A stretch of 64,000 nucleotides of DNA from assembly GCA_963715635.1 (NCBI GenBank), contig OY970261.1:1488001-1552000 (forward strand). The letters are read 5' to 3'. Below, piece after piece: positions 34,615 through 43,577 of the stretch. Numbering within the stretch: the stretch's first letter is position 1; every line of letters starts with the position of its first letter. The notes under the pieces were generated by a model. It searched no databases and was not told the DNA's origin. It saw only the letters and a list, made by a program, of their open reading frames with translations. A program made the translations under genes and the position numbers. The DNA comes from JAPKZH01 sp963715635. Its GTDB lineage: Bacteria > Acidobacteriota > Aminicenantia > Aminicenantales > UBA4085.

Positions 34615-35361
34615 ATGAACAAAAAATGGAGCTGGCGCTTTTGGATGTCCCTGGCCCTGATTGGCGCGTCGTTTGTCGTGTATACGATTCACTATCTGAT
34701 CTTCCGGGACCTGCATCATATCTTGTTCTATTTGATCGGTGATATAGGATTCCTATTCATCAATGTCCTCGTCGTCACTCTATTGATCGAACAACTCCTC
34801 AGTCGCCGGGAAAAATCGGCGATGTTGAAGAAAATGAACATGGTTATCGGCACGTTCTTCAGCGAAGCCGGGCTGGAGCTCTTGAAAAGATTCCCCGCAT
34901 TTGTGGAGAACGCCTCCAGCCTGTCTCCCTGTCTGGAAATCCAGCTCCGCTGGCAGAAAAAAGACTTTCTCAAAGCCGCCCAGTCCGCCCGGGATTTCTC
35001 CTACAAGATCCGAGTGACACCCGCCGACCTCAGGGAACTCCGGACGTTGCTCGTCTGCCGGCGATCGTTCTTTCTCCGTCTCTTGGAGAATCCCAATCTG
35101 CTCGAGCACGACCGGTTCACGGACCTGCTCTGGGCCGTGTTCCATCTCGTCGAAGAATTGGAGATGCGGGGAGAAAGCCTGGAGAACCTTCCCGAGTCCG
35201 ATTACCTGCATATCGCCGGCGACATCAAACGGGCCTATTCGCAGATCGCCAGCGAATGGCTGAGCTACACCTTGCACCTCAAGGAAAACTATCCGTTTTT
35301 GTTTTCCCTGGCGGCGCGAATCAATCCCTTTAGTCCGCACCCTTCAGCAGTGGTGAGCTAA
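34615..35361 (+). CDS. Hypothetical two-helix membrane protein
   Basis: 248 residues with two hydrophobic segments at the N-terminus (about 12-28 and 37-60) followed by a long, mostly helical cytoplasmic region with many Leu, Glu and Arg. I recognise no family. A strong Shine-Dalgarno GAGGAGG lies nine bases before the ATG, and a weak promoter CTTACA-16-TAGTAT lies further upstream. It is monocistronic, divergent from the toroid-repeat gene, and followed by an 18-base palindrome. Confidence 0.72.
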   Translation: MNKKWSWRFWMSLALIGASFVVYTIHYLIFRDLHHILFYLIGDIGFLFINVLVVTLLIEQLLSRREKSAMLKKMNMVIGTFFSEAGLELLKRFPAFVENASSLSPCLEIQLRWQKKDFLKAAQSARDFSYKIRVTPADLRELRTLLVCRRSFFLRLLENPNLLEHDRFTDLLWAVFHLVEELEMRGESLENLPESDYLHIAGDIKRAYSQIASEWLSYTLHLKENYPFLFSLAARINPFSPHPSAVVS

Positions 35362-35367
35362 TTTTTC

Positions 35368-35385
35368 GGAATCCGATCGGATTCC
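35368..35385. repeat. 18-base perfect palindrome
   Basis: GGAATCCG-AT-CGGATTCC lies six bases after the stop of the membrane-protein gene and about 150 bases past the end of phoR. No U-run follows in either direction, so it is not a standard terminator. The rest of 35386-35538 holds nothing I can name beyond a short CGAAGCTTCG palindrome. Confidence 0.5.
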
Positions 35386-35538
35386 ATCAGGTCGGGCGGA
35401 ACCCGAATCTAATGTTTTGCTCTATCTCTCCTCTTTCTTCCTGAAAAGGCCAAGCTGTTCTGTGTTCGTTCCCTCAACTCTGGATAGGGCCTCGAAGCTT
35501 CGGCGGAGCACTATTTTTTCGTTGGCCAAAAAGCTATA

Positions 35539-37269
35539 TTAGAACTGGAATAGAGGCAGGATAACCGTGAATGTAGTTCCCTTCCCGGGAGTGCTTTCGA
35601 CCTGGATATTTCCGCGGTGAAGCTGAACGATATGTTTGGCGATGGACAGCCCGAGCCCGGTTCCCCCGAGTTGTCTGGACCGAGATTTATCTGCGACATA
35701 AAATCGTTCAAAAACACGCGGAAGATGTTCCTCAGAGATGCCAATTCCAGTATCTCGGACTTCAATGACAAGAGCCTGGGCTTCCGTTTTCAAGGTTATC
35801 GTGATTTCTCCTCGCTCTGTATATCGGACGGCATTGTCCACAAGATTGATCAACAGCTGTTCGATTTGAAAAGGATCGGCTTTTACAGTCGGAAGGCCCG
35901 GCTCAGCGAAAAGCTGGGATTTCAGGCCTTTGGCTTCGATTTTAGGCTCATAGATTTGAAGGACGCCTTCGGCGATGCCCTTGACATCGACATCCCGAAT
36001 ATCCAACCGGAACCCCTTATCCTCGAGCTCGGATAGCTTCAAGAGGTCGGCCACAAGGAGATTCAATCTTGCTGCATGTCTCTTCAGTATATCCATGGCC
36101 ATCCTGTTGAAACCGACCTTCTCATCCTCGAGCATTTCGGCCGCCCCTAGGATTGCCGACAGGGGCGTCCGCAGTTCATGGGAGGCATTGACAATAAAAT
36201 CTTTTTTCATCTCCTCGACCTTTCTGATTTCGGACAAATCATAAAAAGTCAGCACCATCCCCTCCTGGAGACGGAGATAGCTCGCCGTGCAAAAAAAGAA
36301 CTTATCGTTGATCCGGATTTCCCGGCTCAGGTTGCGCCTCTCGGCCCTGGCACAGTTGACCAGCTCCTGGACCTGGGGGTTTCTCAAAACTTCCCAGATG
36401 AATTTCCCTTGGGCCGAGATGGTTGGGATGAACTTTTTGAAGCCTTCATTGGCCAGGACCACTCTTGCCTCTTTGTCCAAGACTACGAGCCCCTCTTCAA
36501 TCGACGCCAAAATATTTGAGAGTTCCTCCTTTTGCAGGGAAAGGTCAGAAATCAGGCCGGCGATCCGGCTGATCATGAAGTTGAAACTTTCTCCAAGCTC
36601 ATGAAATTCGTCTTTATTCCGAATCCGAACCCGGGCCTGGAAATTGCCCGCGGCCACATGACGAGAGGCGGCCGTCAGCTTGTGAATTGGCTTTGTTAGA
36701 TGCAGAGAAAACAGCAGAGCCGCGATCAAGGCCAGAGCGGCCATGAGTAGAATCGACCGGCCGACCGTCATGCGCAGACTATGGAGGAGGACTTGGATGT
36801 TTTTCATGAACAAACTCAAGCGCAGGACAGCCTGGATTTTGCCATCCTTTTCCATGGGCAGCCCGACATAAAGCATCTGTTCTTCCACCGTATAGCTGAA
36901 ACGGAGCGACCGACCGACCTTACCTTCCAGAGCCTCCGTCACTTCGGGCCGATATCGATGGTTTTCCATAAAGGCCGGGTCTTTTTCCGTATCTGCCAAA
37001 ACAACTCCTTGAGTATCAATGACCGTGACCCGGGCATGAATATTTTTTCCCACTCCCTTTAGGAATGCATCCAGTTCCTGGTTCTGACCTTTTTCGAGAT
37101 ACAGGCTGACATCGTGGCTCAGGGCGCGGCCCAGGTTTTCCAGCTCTTGGGCCAGCGTCTCCTGGTAATGGTTCCGGATGGTCGACAGAGAAAAGATCAG
37201 AATCAAAATGCTGATGGCCACAATGAGAATGACGTAGCCGCCGAAAATCTTAAAAAATATTTTTCTCAT
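35539..37269 (-). CDS. phoR: PhoR-type sensor histidine kinase
   Basis: Membrane histidine kinase of the phosphate two-component system, 576 residues. Two membrane helices (about 8-29 and 170-190) bracket a periplasmic sensor domain; HAMP (about 190-243), PAS (about 250-345), HisKA with His364 in NASHELRTP, and HATPase_c with LLINLVDNAVRYT, EVRDTGIGIS and GTGLGLSIAKH follow. The large periplasmic domain is bigger than in E. coli PhoR. The start overlaps the phoB stop by four bases. It is the last gene of the phosphate operon. Confidence 0.92.
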   Translation of the reverse strand: MRKIFFKIFGGYVILIVAISILILIFSLSTIRNHYQETLAQELENLGRALSHDVSLYLEKGQNQELDAFLKGVGKNIHARVTVIDTQGVVLADTEKDPAFMENHRYRPEVTEALEGKVGRSLRFSYTVEEQMLYVGLPMEKDGKIQAVLRLSLFMKNIQVLLHSLRMTVGRSILLMAALALIAALLFSLHLTKPIHKLTAASRHVAAGNFQARVRIRNKDEFHELGESFNFMISRIAGLISDLSLQKEELSNILASIEEGLVVLDKEARVVLANEGFKKFIPTISAQGKFIWEVLRNPQVQELVNCARAERRNLSREIRINDKFFFCTASYLRLQEGMVLTFYDLSEIRKVEEMKKDFIVNASHELRTPLSAILGAAEMLEDEKVGFNRMAMDILKRHAARLNLLVADLLKLSELEDKGFRLDIRDVDVKGIAEGVLQIYEPKIEAKGLKSQLFAEPGLPTVKADPFQIEQLLINLVDNAVRYTERGEITITLKTEAQALVIEVRDTGIGISEEHLPRVFERFYVADKSRSRQLGGTGLGLSIAKHIVQLHRGNIQVESTPGKGTTFTVILPLFQF

Positions 37270-37946
37270 TCTTCGAGTTTATAACCGACTCCCCGGATAT
37301 TCTTTATGTAACGGGAAGCCTCTCCCAATTTTTCCCGCAGATTCTTGATGTGGACATCGATGGTCCTGTCCAGGACAATCTTGTCATGCCCCCACAGGCC
37401 GTCGAGAATCTGATCTCGAGTAAAAACCCAGCCTTTTTTGGACGCCAGAAACGATAATATATTGAATTCCGTAGACGTCAAGTCGATGGGATTTCCTTGA
37501 TAGCTCACGTGATGTTTTGTCAAATCTATCACCAACGCTCCGCCGATTTCAATCTGTTTAGAGGCTGGTTCGGCCGTCGGCCGCCGCAGGACAGCCTTGA
37601 TGCGGGCGGTCAACTCCTTGAGTGAAAAGGGCTTGGTCACGTAATCGTCGGCACCCAATTCCAGCCCGACGATCTTGTCGGTCTCCTCACCCTTGGCCGT
37701 TACGATGATTATGGGGATGGCTTTCGAGCCTTCATCCTTTCGAAGCGTTTTGCAGATTTCCAGCCCATTCGCATCCGGCAGCATAAGATCGAGCAGGATC
37801 AGATCCGGCCTGTGTTTGGATAGACTTCTGAGGAAACTTTCGGCATTGGGAAAACGATCAACCTTGAATCCTTCTTTCTGAAGGTGGCTGGAGACGAGTT
37901 GGGCGATATCAGGCTCATCTTCGACAACGGCAATCCGATATGTCAT
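37266..37946 (-). CDS. phoB: PhoB/OmpR-family response regulator
   Basis: Phosphorylated by PhoR and binds Pho boxes. I start at ATG 37946 because MTYRIAVVEDEPD opens the receiver domain; the frame is open to 38054 but the extra residues do not look like protein. The acidic pocket is Glu9-Asp10, phospho-acceptor Asp53 (LLDLMLP), Thr83 and Lys105. A winged-helix OmpR/PhoB domain follows with LTSTEFNILSFLA and VDVHIKNLREKLG-type recognition segment ending RGVGYKLEE. Its 226 residues match PhoB. Confidence 0.93.
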   Translation of the reverse strand: MTYRIAVVEDEPDIAQLVSSHLQKEGFKVDRFPNAESFLRSLSKHRPDLILLDLMLPDANGLEICKTLRKDEGSKAIPIIIVTAKGEETDKIVGLELGADDYVTKPFSLKELTARIKAVLRRPTAEPASKQIEIGGALVIDLTKHHVSYQGNPIDLTSTEFNILSFLASKKGWVFTRDQILDGLWGHDKIVLDRTIDVHIKNLREKLGEASRYIKNIRGVGYKLEE

Positions 37947-37982
37947 GGGACTTCGCATCTTTTCGGCGACCATAACGGCCAT

Positions 37983-38017
37983 ATTATAAACAAAATCAAG
38001 AAACAGCGATAGAACAG
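37983..38017 (-). promoter_or_regulatory. Possible internal Pho promoter for phoB-phoR
   Basis: In the 88-base gap after phoU, the minus strand reads CTGTTCT-ATCG-CTGTTTC, 11 bases, TATAAT. The two 7-base units at 11-base period resemble the E. coli Pho box (CTGTCAT-N4-CTGTCAT), and the distance to the -10 box fits a PhoB-activated promoter. Confidence 0.42.
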
Positions 38018-38034
38018 AGAGAAGATAACAGGCT

Positions 38035-38730
38035 TCAACATTTTCGCGGACCATATTTCCGACTGTCTGGTTTCTTGTCGAAATGATGCTTGATGATTTG
38101 TCCCTTGAGTATGTAGATCACATCTTCGCTGATGTTCGTGGCATGATCGGCGATCCTCTCCAGGTTCCGGCCGATCAAAATGAGCTCGATCGCCCGAGGA
38201 ATGGTCCCCGGGTCGGCGATCGTATACGTCAGCAGCTCTCGGAAAAGCTGTTCGTTAAGCTGATCCACCTCGTCGTCCCGTTCACAAACGCTCCGAGCCA
38301 GCCTGACATCCCCTTGGACAAAGGCGTCGATGACATCCTTGACCATAGCCTGCGCCAGACGGGCCATAACCGGGATATCGAGGAGAGGCTTCAACGGAGG
38401 AAGCCGGAGCAGATGCAGGGTCCGCTCCGCTATATTGACGGTCAGGTCCCCGATACGCTCCAAGTCCGTGCCGATCTTCATAGCCGAGGCGATGAACCTC
38501 AGGTCGGCGGCCACGGGCTGGCGGAGGGCCAGGAGTCTCATACAAATTTCGTCGATGGCAAGATCATTGGAGTTTGTGATTTCCTCTTCGCGGATGACCT
38601 CGGCGGCCAGCTCTTCGTTTCTGTCCTTCAAGCTCTGGATAGAGAGAGCGACGGCCTCTTCAACATGGCCCGCCATTTCCAGGAGCTTTTGTTTAAGAGC
38701 ATTCAATTCATCGTCAAACGGTCTTTCCAA
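38035..38730 (-). CDS. phoU: Phosphate transport regulator PhoU
   Basis: Cytoplasmic helical-bundle protein that links PstB to PhoR and lowers Pho activity when phosphate is plentiful. The 231-residue protein has the duplicated PhoU repeat: REEEITNSNDLAIDEICMRLLALRQPVAADLRFI and, in the second half, DDEVDQLNEQLFREL with LIGRNLERIADHATNISE, matching the metal-binding E-x-x-x-D pattern. It lies between pstB and phoB. Confidence 0.94.
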   Translation of the reverse strand: MERPFDDELNALKQKLLEMAGHVEEAVALSIQSLKDRNEELAAEVIREEEITNSNDLAIDEICMRLLALRQPVAADLRFIASAMKIGTDLERIGDLTVNIAERTLHLLRLPPLKPLLDIPVMARLAQAMVKDVIDAFVQGDVRLARSVCERDDEVDQLNEQLFRELLTYTIADPGTIPRAIELILIGRNLERIADHATNISEDVIYILKGQIIKHHFDKKPDSRKYGPRKC

Positions 38731-38797
38731 GGCTTACTCCTTTAGCCCGAATGAGTCCAACCCCAAGATGCTTTTCTCTCGAAGATCAGCCGGTTTC

Positions 38798-39562
38798 TTA
38801 TCCAAATCTCCCGGTGATGTATTCTTCCGTCATCTTATTGGCCGGAGCAGTAAAAATTTTCTTGGTTTCATCGAACTCGATGAGCTCTCCAAGCATTAGA
38901 AACGCCGTATAGTCCGACACTCGGGCAGCCTGCTGCATATTGTGGGTGACGATAATGACGGTATAGCTCTGCTTCAGCCGTTGGATCAAGTCTTCGATCT
39001 TGGCCGTGGCGATGGGGTCGATGGCCGAACAAGGTTCATCGAAGAGAATGACTTCCGGTTCGACGGCCAGGGCCCGGGCGATGCACAGGCGCTGCTGCTG
39101 GCCGCCCGACAAACAGAAGGCATTTTCATCGAGCCGATCTTTGACTTCTTCCCAGAGCGCCGCCTCACGGAGGCTGCGTTCGACAGTCTCCTCAAGGACA
39201 TTGCGATTTCTGTGCTCGTTGATCCGGAGGCCGTAGGCGACATTATCAAAAATGGATTTCGGGAAGGGATTGGGCTTCTGGAACACCATTCCCACCCGTT
39301 TCCGCAAATCTACGACATCGATCCTGGGAGAATGGATGTTTTCACCGTCGAGAAGGATCTCGCCTTCGAGGCGTGTGCCGGGGATGACATCGTTCATCCT
39401 GTTCAGAGTCCGGATGAAGGTGGATTTGCCGCAGCCTGAGGGGCCGATGATGGCCGTGACCCGGTTTTCATAGCAGGCGATATTCAGGCCGGTCAGAGCG
39501 CGCTTCGAGCCGTAATAAAAGCTCAAATTCCGGGCTTCGATTTTCGTTTTGCCGTTGGTCAT
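38798..39562 (-). CDS. pstB: Phosphate ABC transporter ATP-binding protein PstB
   Basis: ATPase of the high-affinity phosphate importer. I start at ATG 39562, two bases after the pstA stop; the longer frame to 39892 runs back through pstA. Walker A is GPSGCGKST, the signature is LSGGQQQRLCIARAL, Walker B is VILFDEP, and the H-loop is VTHNMQQ; NRMNDVIPGTRLEGEILLDG is typical of PstB. One departure is FDEPCSAIDP where most PstB have a Thr-Ser/Ala-Leu D-loop. Length 254 residues. Confidence 0.95.
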   Translation of the reverse strand: MTNGKTKIEARNLSFYYGSKRALTGLNIACYENRVTAIIGPSGCGKSTFIRTLNRMNDVIPGTRLEGEILLDGENIHSPRIDVVDLRKRVGMVFQKPNPFPKSIFDNVAYGLRINEHRNRNVLEETVERSLREAALWEEVKDRLDENAFCLSGGQQQRLCIARALAVEPEVILFDEPCSAIDPIATAKIEDLIQRLKQSYTVIIVTHNMQQAARVSDYTAFLMLGELIEFDETKKIFTAPANKMTEEYITGRFG

Positions 39563-39564
39563 GG

Positions 39565-40431
39565 CTATCTCCCTCTCCGGCGCAGCTTTGTCCGGAGGAT
39601 GATCGCAGCCATATTCATTCCCAGGACGAAAACAATAAGAACCAGGGCTGTTCCGTAGGCCAGCGGCCGGGCCTTGACAAGATCGTGGTGCTGCGTGGCC
39701 ATAATATAGAGATGGTACGGGAGCGCCATGAACTGATCGCTTAGGGATTTTGGCAAAACCGGCAGGGAAAAGGCAGCTCCGGTGAACATGATGGGGGCCG
39801 TCTCTCCGGCGGCGCGCGCCAAGCCAAGGATCGTTCCGGTTAGCATTCCAGGAATCGCGTAGGGAAGCACGTTTGTCCGGATGGATTGCCACTTTGTCGC
39901 CCCGAGGGCTAGGGCGCCCTCCCTGTATGAATTGGGCACGGTTTTCAGGGCTTCTTCGCTGGCCGTAATTGTCCAGGGAAGCGTCATCAAACCAAGAGTT
40001 AATCCCGCGGATAGGACGGATGTTCCGAATTTGAGTATGTTGACAAAAAGGACGACGCCAAACAACCCATAGACTATCGACGGCACTCCTGAAAGATTTC
40101 GAATGGACAATCGGATAATACGAGTCACTCGACTCTGGGTGGCGTATTCGTTGAGATAAATGGCCGCGAACATTCCCAATGGAATGGCCAGAATGGCCGT
40201 CACCAGCGTGACCAAAAACGTCCCAAAAATGGCAGGGAAAATTCCCCCCTCGGTCATTCCTCGGCGCGGGGCCTTGGTCAAGAACTCCCAGCTAATCGTT
40301 CCTCCCCCTTTCTTGCCGATATCGAAGAGGAATAGAAGGAGCACGGCAAGGACCAAATAGAGACATACTCTCAAGAAGAAAAACCCGAGGAATTGAACAA
40401 CTTTTTTTCTTTTCATAGACCGCGGCTTCAT
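39565..40431 (-). CDS. pstA: Phosphate ABC transporter permease PstA
   Basis: Membrane permease subunit paired with PstC. ATG 40431 overlaps the pstC stop (ATGA), giving 288 residues; ATG 40416 is a close alternative. Six membrane helices are visible, with the EAA-like cytoplasmic loop EALKTVPNSYREGALALGATKWQ that docks on PstB, and the N-terminal GGIFPAIFGTFLVT family element. The longer frame reaching 40746 lies in pstC and is not coding. Confidence 0.93.
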   Translation of the reverse strand: MKPRSMKRKKVVQFLGFFFLRVCLYLVLAVLLLFLFDIGKKGGGTISWEFLTKAPRRGMTEGGIFPAIFGTFLVTLVTAILAIPLGMFAAIYLNEYATQSRVTRIIRLSIRNLSGVPSIVYGLFGVVLFVNILKFGTSVLSAGLTLGLMTLPWTITASEEALKTVPNSYREGALALGATKWQSIRTNVLPYAIPGMLTGTILGLARAAGETAPIMFTGAAFSLPVLPKSLSDQFMALPYHLYIMATQHHDLVKARPLAYGTALVLIVFVLGMNMAAIILRTKLRRRGR

Positions 40432-41318
40432 TGTTCGCGCTCCTGAAATTTCCTGAGGATGACGTCGGCGATGAGGTTGACGCCAAAGGTCATCAGAAAG
40501 AGGACGAGCCCGATGGCAAAAAGGGCGTAATAATGGGTCGTGTAGTAGGGCACCTCGCCGAGTTCGATGGCGATATTCGATGTCATCGTCCTGACAGAGC
40601 CCAAGAAATGAGGAAATGCCCTGGCGTTGCCTGTGGCCATGAGAACCGTCATGGTTTCCCCGATCGCGCGGCCCATGCCCAGCATAAACGAGGCGATGAT
40701 CCCGGAGAGGGCCGCCGGGATCTTGGCCCTGACCAGGGTCTGCCAACGGGAGGCGCCCAGAGCGAGCGAAGCTTCGCTGTACGCCTGAGGCACGGCGTTC
40801 AGGGAATCTTCCGAGATGCTAATGATGGTAGGCAGAGCCATGATCGCTAAGAGGAAGCTGCCGTTGAGGGCATTCAAACCATGAGGAAGGCCAAAAATCT
40901 TGGCGATGGCAGGTCCGAAGAGAACAATCCCCAAAAATCCGACAACGACGGAGGGAATGCCGGCCAGAATCTCGACGATGGGCTTGACCACTTCCCTCAC
41001 CCGCCAGTGGGCGACGTCGGAGAGATAGGCGGCGACGCCCAGACCGATCGGAACGGCGATGACAAGGGCGCCGATGGTGACCATCAGCGTGCTGATGATC
41101 ATCGACAGGATTCCATATTCGGCTTTGACCGGGGACGTCGGATCCCAGGTCGGACTGGTGAAAAATTCCTTGAGACGAATTTCGCGAAACGCGGGAAAGG
41201 CCGATGTCAGCAGCAGGGCAAAAATGCCGACGAGGACAAATATGGCCAAGATTCCGCAGATATAGAAAAACGCCCGGATGGCGGATTCCTTAAGGTTCCG
41301 CAGCGCTCGTTTGGTCAT
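40428..41318 (-). CDS. pstC: Phosphate ABC transporter permease PstC
   Basis: Second permease subunit, 296 residues with six membrane helices. It has the PstC elements KAEYGILSMIISTLMVTIGA, the coupling loop EDSLNAVPQAYSEASLALGASRWQ and the C-terminal LGEVPYYTTHYYALFAIGLVLF. It is preceded by a 107-base spacer with a long hairpin after pstS and followed by pstA in a four-base overlap. Confidence 0.94.
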   Translation of the reverse strand: MTKRALRNLKESAIRAFFYICGILAIFVLVGIFALLLTSAFPAFREIRLKEFFTSPTWDPTSPVKAEYGILSMIISTLMVTIGALVIAVPIGLGVAAYLSDVAHWRVREVVKPIVEILAGIPSVVVGFLGIVLFGPAIAKIFGLPHGLNALNGSFLLAIMALPTIISISEDSLNAVPQAYSEASLALGASRWQTLVRAKIPAALSGIIASFMLGMGRAIGETMTVLMATGNARAFPHFLGSVRTMTSNIAIELGEVPYYTTHYYALFAIGLVLFLMTFGVNLIADVILRKFQEREQ

Positions 41319-41359
41319 GGTCTTCTCCGACAGCCTGTTTCTTTCACTTCTTGCCGATT

Positions 41360-41423
41360 CCGCAGCCCTTGAAATTTGGGGGTTGGGGAGAAGCGGCCGC
41401 TCCTCCCCAACCCAAGGCTGCGG
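41360..41423 (-). promoter_or_regulatory. Long hairpin between pstS and pstC
   Basis: Just past the pstS stop there is an outer stem (CCGCAGCCCTT/AAGGCTGCGG with one bulge), an inner 11-base stem GGGTTGGGGAG/CTCCCCAACCC, and a tip palindrome AGCGGCCGCT. No U-run follows on the pst strand, so it is not a classical terminator. A 3' stabiliser or partial attenuator that keeps pstS in excess over the permease is the likely role. Confidence 0.6.
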
Positions 41424-41425
41424 AT

Positions 41426-42337
41426 TTATTTGAAATTCTTATCGTTCTTTTCTACGTAGGCAGCGCCGATTGTATAAAAGCCTTCCCGTTCAACAATCTT
41501 CTGTCCTTCGGGACCGATTTCCCACTGGATGAAGGCGGCTACGTCGGGACGCGGCTTACCACTTGTTGCCTGGTAAAGTGCGCGGGCGATGGGATACTTG
41601 CCGGTGTCCACTGCCTGTTTGTCCAGAGGCGAAAATTCCTGAGATTTCTCGTCCCTGGAGATAAGCAGGATTTTAAGGCCGGGAGCCGGCTTTCCGGTCG
41701 CCTTGTCGATGACATATCCGACGCCGACATATCCGATCGAACCTTCGTCGGCCCTGACGCCTTCGATAATCTGCGCGTTTCCGTTCATTTCTTTCATGTC
41801 CGGCGAGTAATTCTTGTTATTAAGGACGTGCTCCTGGAGAAAGACGTAGGTTCCGGAATTCGACTGGCGGCCATAAAGCGAGATCGGCATGTCCGGGCCT
41901 CCAACGGCCTTCCAATTCTTGACCTCGCCGCGGTAGATGGCGCCGACCTGGCCCATGGAGATCTTGGTCAGCGGATTCTTGCTGTTGACGATGATGCTCA
42001 GGCCGTCCACGCCGATGGCGAAAACTCGCGGCCTGACACCTTTTTCCCAGGCCTGATTGAATTCTTTCTCTTTCAGATCTCGCGACGAGTCGGCGATATC
42101 ACAGGTGCTGTTGATCAAGGCCGAGATGCCGGTCCCAGAGCCGCCGCCCAGCACGGCGATCGGCGATTGGGGGTTCTTGGCCATGTATTCCTCGGCCAAA
42201 ACCTGAACCAGGTTGATCATCGTGTCCGAGCCCTTGATTTGGATCATTTTTTTCTGGGCCAGCAGAATGGGTGTGAAAACGAGGGCCAGTCCGAGTTCGA
42301 TGATCGCAATGAGTTTTCCGATCTTCATTTTTTTCAT
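41426..42337 (-). CDS. pstS: Periplasmic phosphate-binding protein PstS
   Basis: Captures phosphate in the periplasm and hands it to PstCA. I start at ATG 42337, where GAGAGG lies six bases upstream and a signal peptide begins (hydrophobic about 8-26, then LLAQ); the open frame to 42463 runs back into the porin gene. Binding-site motifs are IKGSDTM, GGGSGTGISALI and the Ser-Arg-Asp of DSSRDLKEKE. Length 303 residues. Confidence 0.94.
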   Translation of the reverse strand: MKKMKIGKLIAIIELGLALVFTPILLAQKKMIQIKGSDTMINLVQVLAEEYMAKNPQSPIAVLGGGSGTGISALINSTCDIADSSRDLKEKEFNQAWEKGVRPRVFAIGVDGLSIIVNSKNPLTKISMGQVGAIYRGEVKNWKAVGGPDMPISLYGRQSNSGTYVFLQEHVLNNKNYSPDMKEMNGNAQIIEGVRADEGSIGYVGVGYVIDKATGKPAPGLKILLISRDEKSQEFSPLDKQAVDTGKYPIARALYQATSGKPRPDVAAFIQWEIGPEGQKIVEREGFYTIGAAYVEKNDKNFK

Positions 42338-42366
42338 GTTAAACCTCTCTATTGGTTTGTCCTCTC

Positions 42367-43482
42367 TCAGAAGGAGAGGAAGAATGTCAAGTTCGCGACA
42401 ACGTCGCTCTTCTTGGCAGGATCTTTGTAATTGTAGAACCAGACATTGGGCTGGATCTTCCAACTGCTATGGATAGGCGCCCAATCCAAGCCGACGATCA
42501 CGAGACCCATATTTTTAAGGTCGTTTGTCGAGTCGGGCGTGTAGTTGTCAAAGCGGGCGAAGACGTTGAGCTTGTCGATGATGATCTTGTAGGTGCCGAA
42601 GATGGAGAGCCCGCCAACATTGTAATGGTTGTTAACCGTCGATCCGTCCGGCTGGGCGACCTTGTTAAAATTATTGTCGCTGTCGTAAGAAAACCACTCT
42701 CCGGAGAGGTTGAGGTTGGGGACCATGTCGAAATATACATCCATTTTGTACATCTGTGCCGTAGCACTGTCGCTCAGTCTCTCCGTTTCTGTATACCCGA
42801 AGAAATTCAGCCCGGCTACCGGGATAATCTGGAGATATCCGCCGAACTTTTTGTATTTATTGAGCTCCGGATGAGAGTATCCCTCGCCGTTCATGACCAT
42901 GGCTCCATAGCGAAGGTACTGATTGACGGCCCCGGTGAGATTCACGCCAATGTCGGCACTTGACGTGCGGACATCGACTCCGGTGATATCCTTGTAGCCG
43001 TCGAGGATCGTCTTGGCCACGCTCCGGTAGCCCCAGCGGTCCTCGGCCATCTTGAAGGCCTGTGTCTCGACCATGCCGATCTTCAAACTGGAATTGGGAA
43101 GAAGCCCCGCCCAGTCGAGATAGAGATGTTTCATGAAGGGACGAAGTTTGTCGTCTTTTTTTGTCGAGGATTTGGTGAAATCGATCGAAGTAATGTTGGC
43201 CGTATTATCCGCATCTAGACGGAAGCGGAACTTCAGGTCGTCGTTGATTTTGTTTTCATAGGTGAAGTAAGCTCGGCGGAAGGCGAACTTGTTGTTGAGA
43301 GCCTTGGCCGCGTCGGTCCCCGTCAGATAGCCGTTGTTCGTCGCGTTGAACGAATAATCGAAATAAATCGTGGTGCTAAATGTCTGCGGGGGTGGTGTCG
43401 TGGCTTGGGCCCATAGCCCCAGCGAAGCCGCCACAATCAGCGCAACGAGGATTGCGGCCTTTTTCTGAGTTTTTAAGTTCAT
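42367..43482 (-). CDS. Phosphate-selective-type outer-membrane porin
   Basis: 371 residues with a signal peptide (about 9-25, cleavage near LWAQA) and alternating amphipathic beta strands through to a terminal Phe (LTFFLSF), as in outer-membrane barrels. FAFRRAYFTYENKINDDLKFRFRLDAD is written here as landmarks RRAYFTYE and KFRFRLD, which resemble the OprO/OprP porin family. It is the first gene of the phosphate operon, 29 bases before pstS, and carries the Pho-box promoter, so a phosphate or phosphoester channel is likely. AAGGAG precedes the ATG. Confidence 0.8.
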   Translation of the reverse strand: MNLKTQKKAAILVALIVAASLGLWAQATTPPPQTFSTTIYFDYSFNATNNGYLTGTDAAKALNNKFAFRRAYFTYENKINDDLKFRFRLDADNTANITSIDFTKSSTKKDDKLRPFMKHLYLDWAGLLPNSSLKIGMVETQAFKMAEDRWGYRSVAKTILDGYKDITGVDVRTSSADIGVNLTGAVNQYLRYGAMVMNGEGYSHPELNKYKKFGGYLQIIPVAGLNFFGYTETERLSDSATAQMYKMDVYFDMVPNLNLSGEWFSYDSDNNFNKVAQPDGSTVNNHYNVGGLSIFGTYKIIIDKLNVFARFDNYTPDSTNDLKNMGLVIVGLDWAPIHSSWKIQPNVWFYNYKDPAKKSDVVANLTFFLSF

Positions 43483-43577
43483 TTGCTTTTCTCCTTATGT
43501 CTTATTCCACTGTCACCTCTCCGGCGGGGGGTGCACCTCTTCAGCCCATGCCTTTTTCGAGGTTTTTTCTTTTTCAG

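Noticed and set aside
39563..39892. Longer N-terminus for PstB
   Set aside because: It runs through pstA in another frame; a normal PstB start with two-base spacing lies at 39562.
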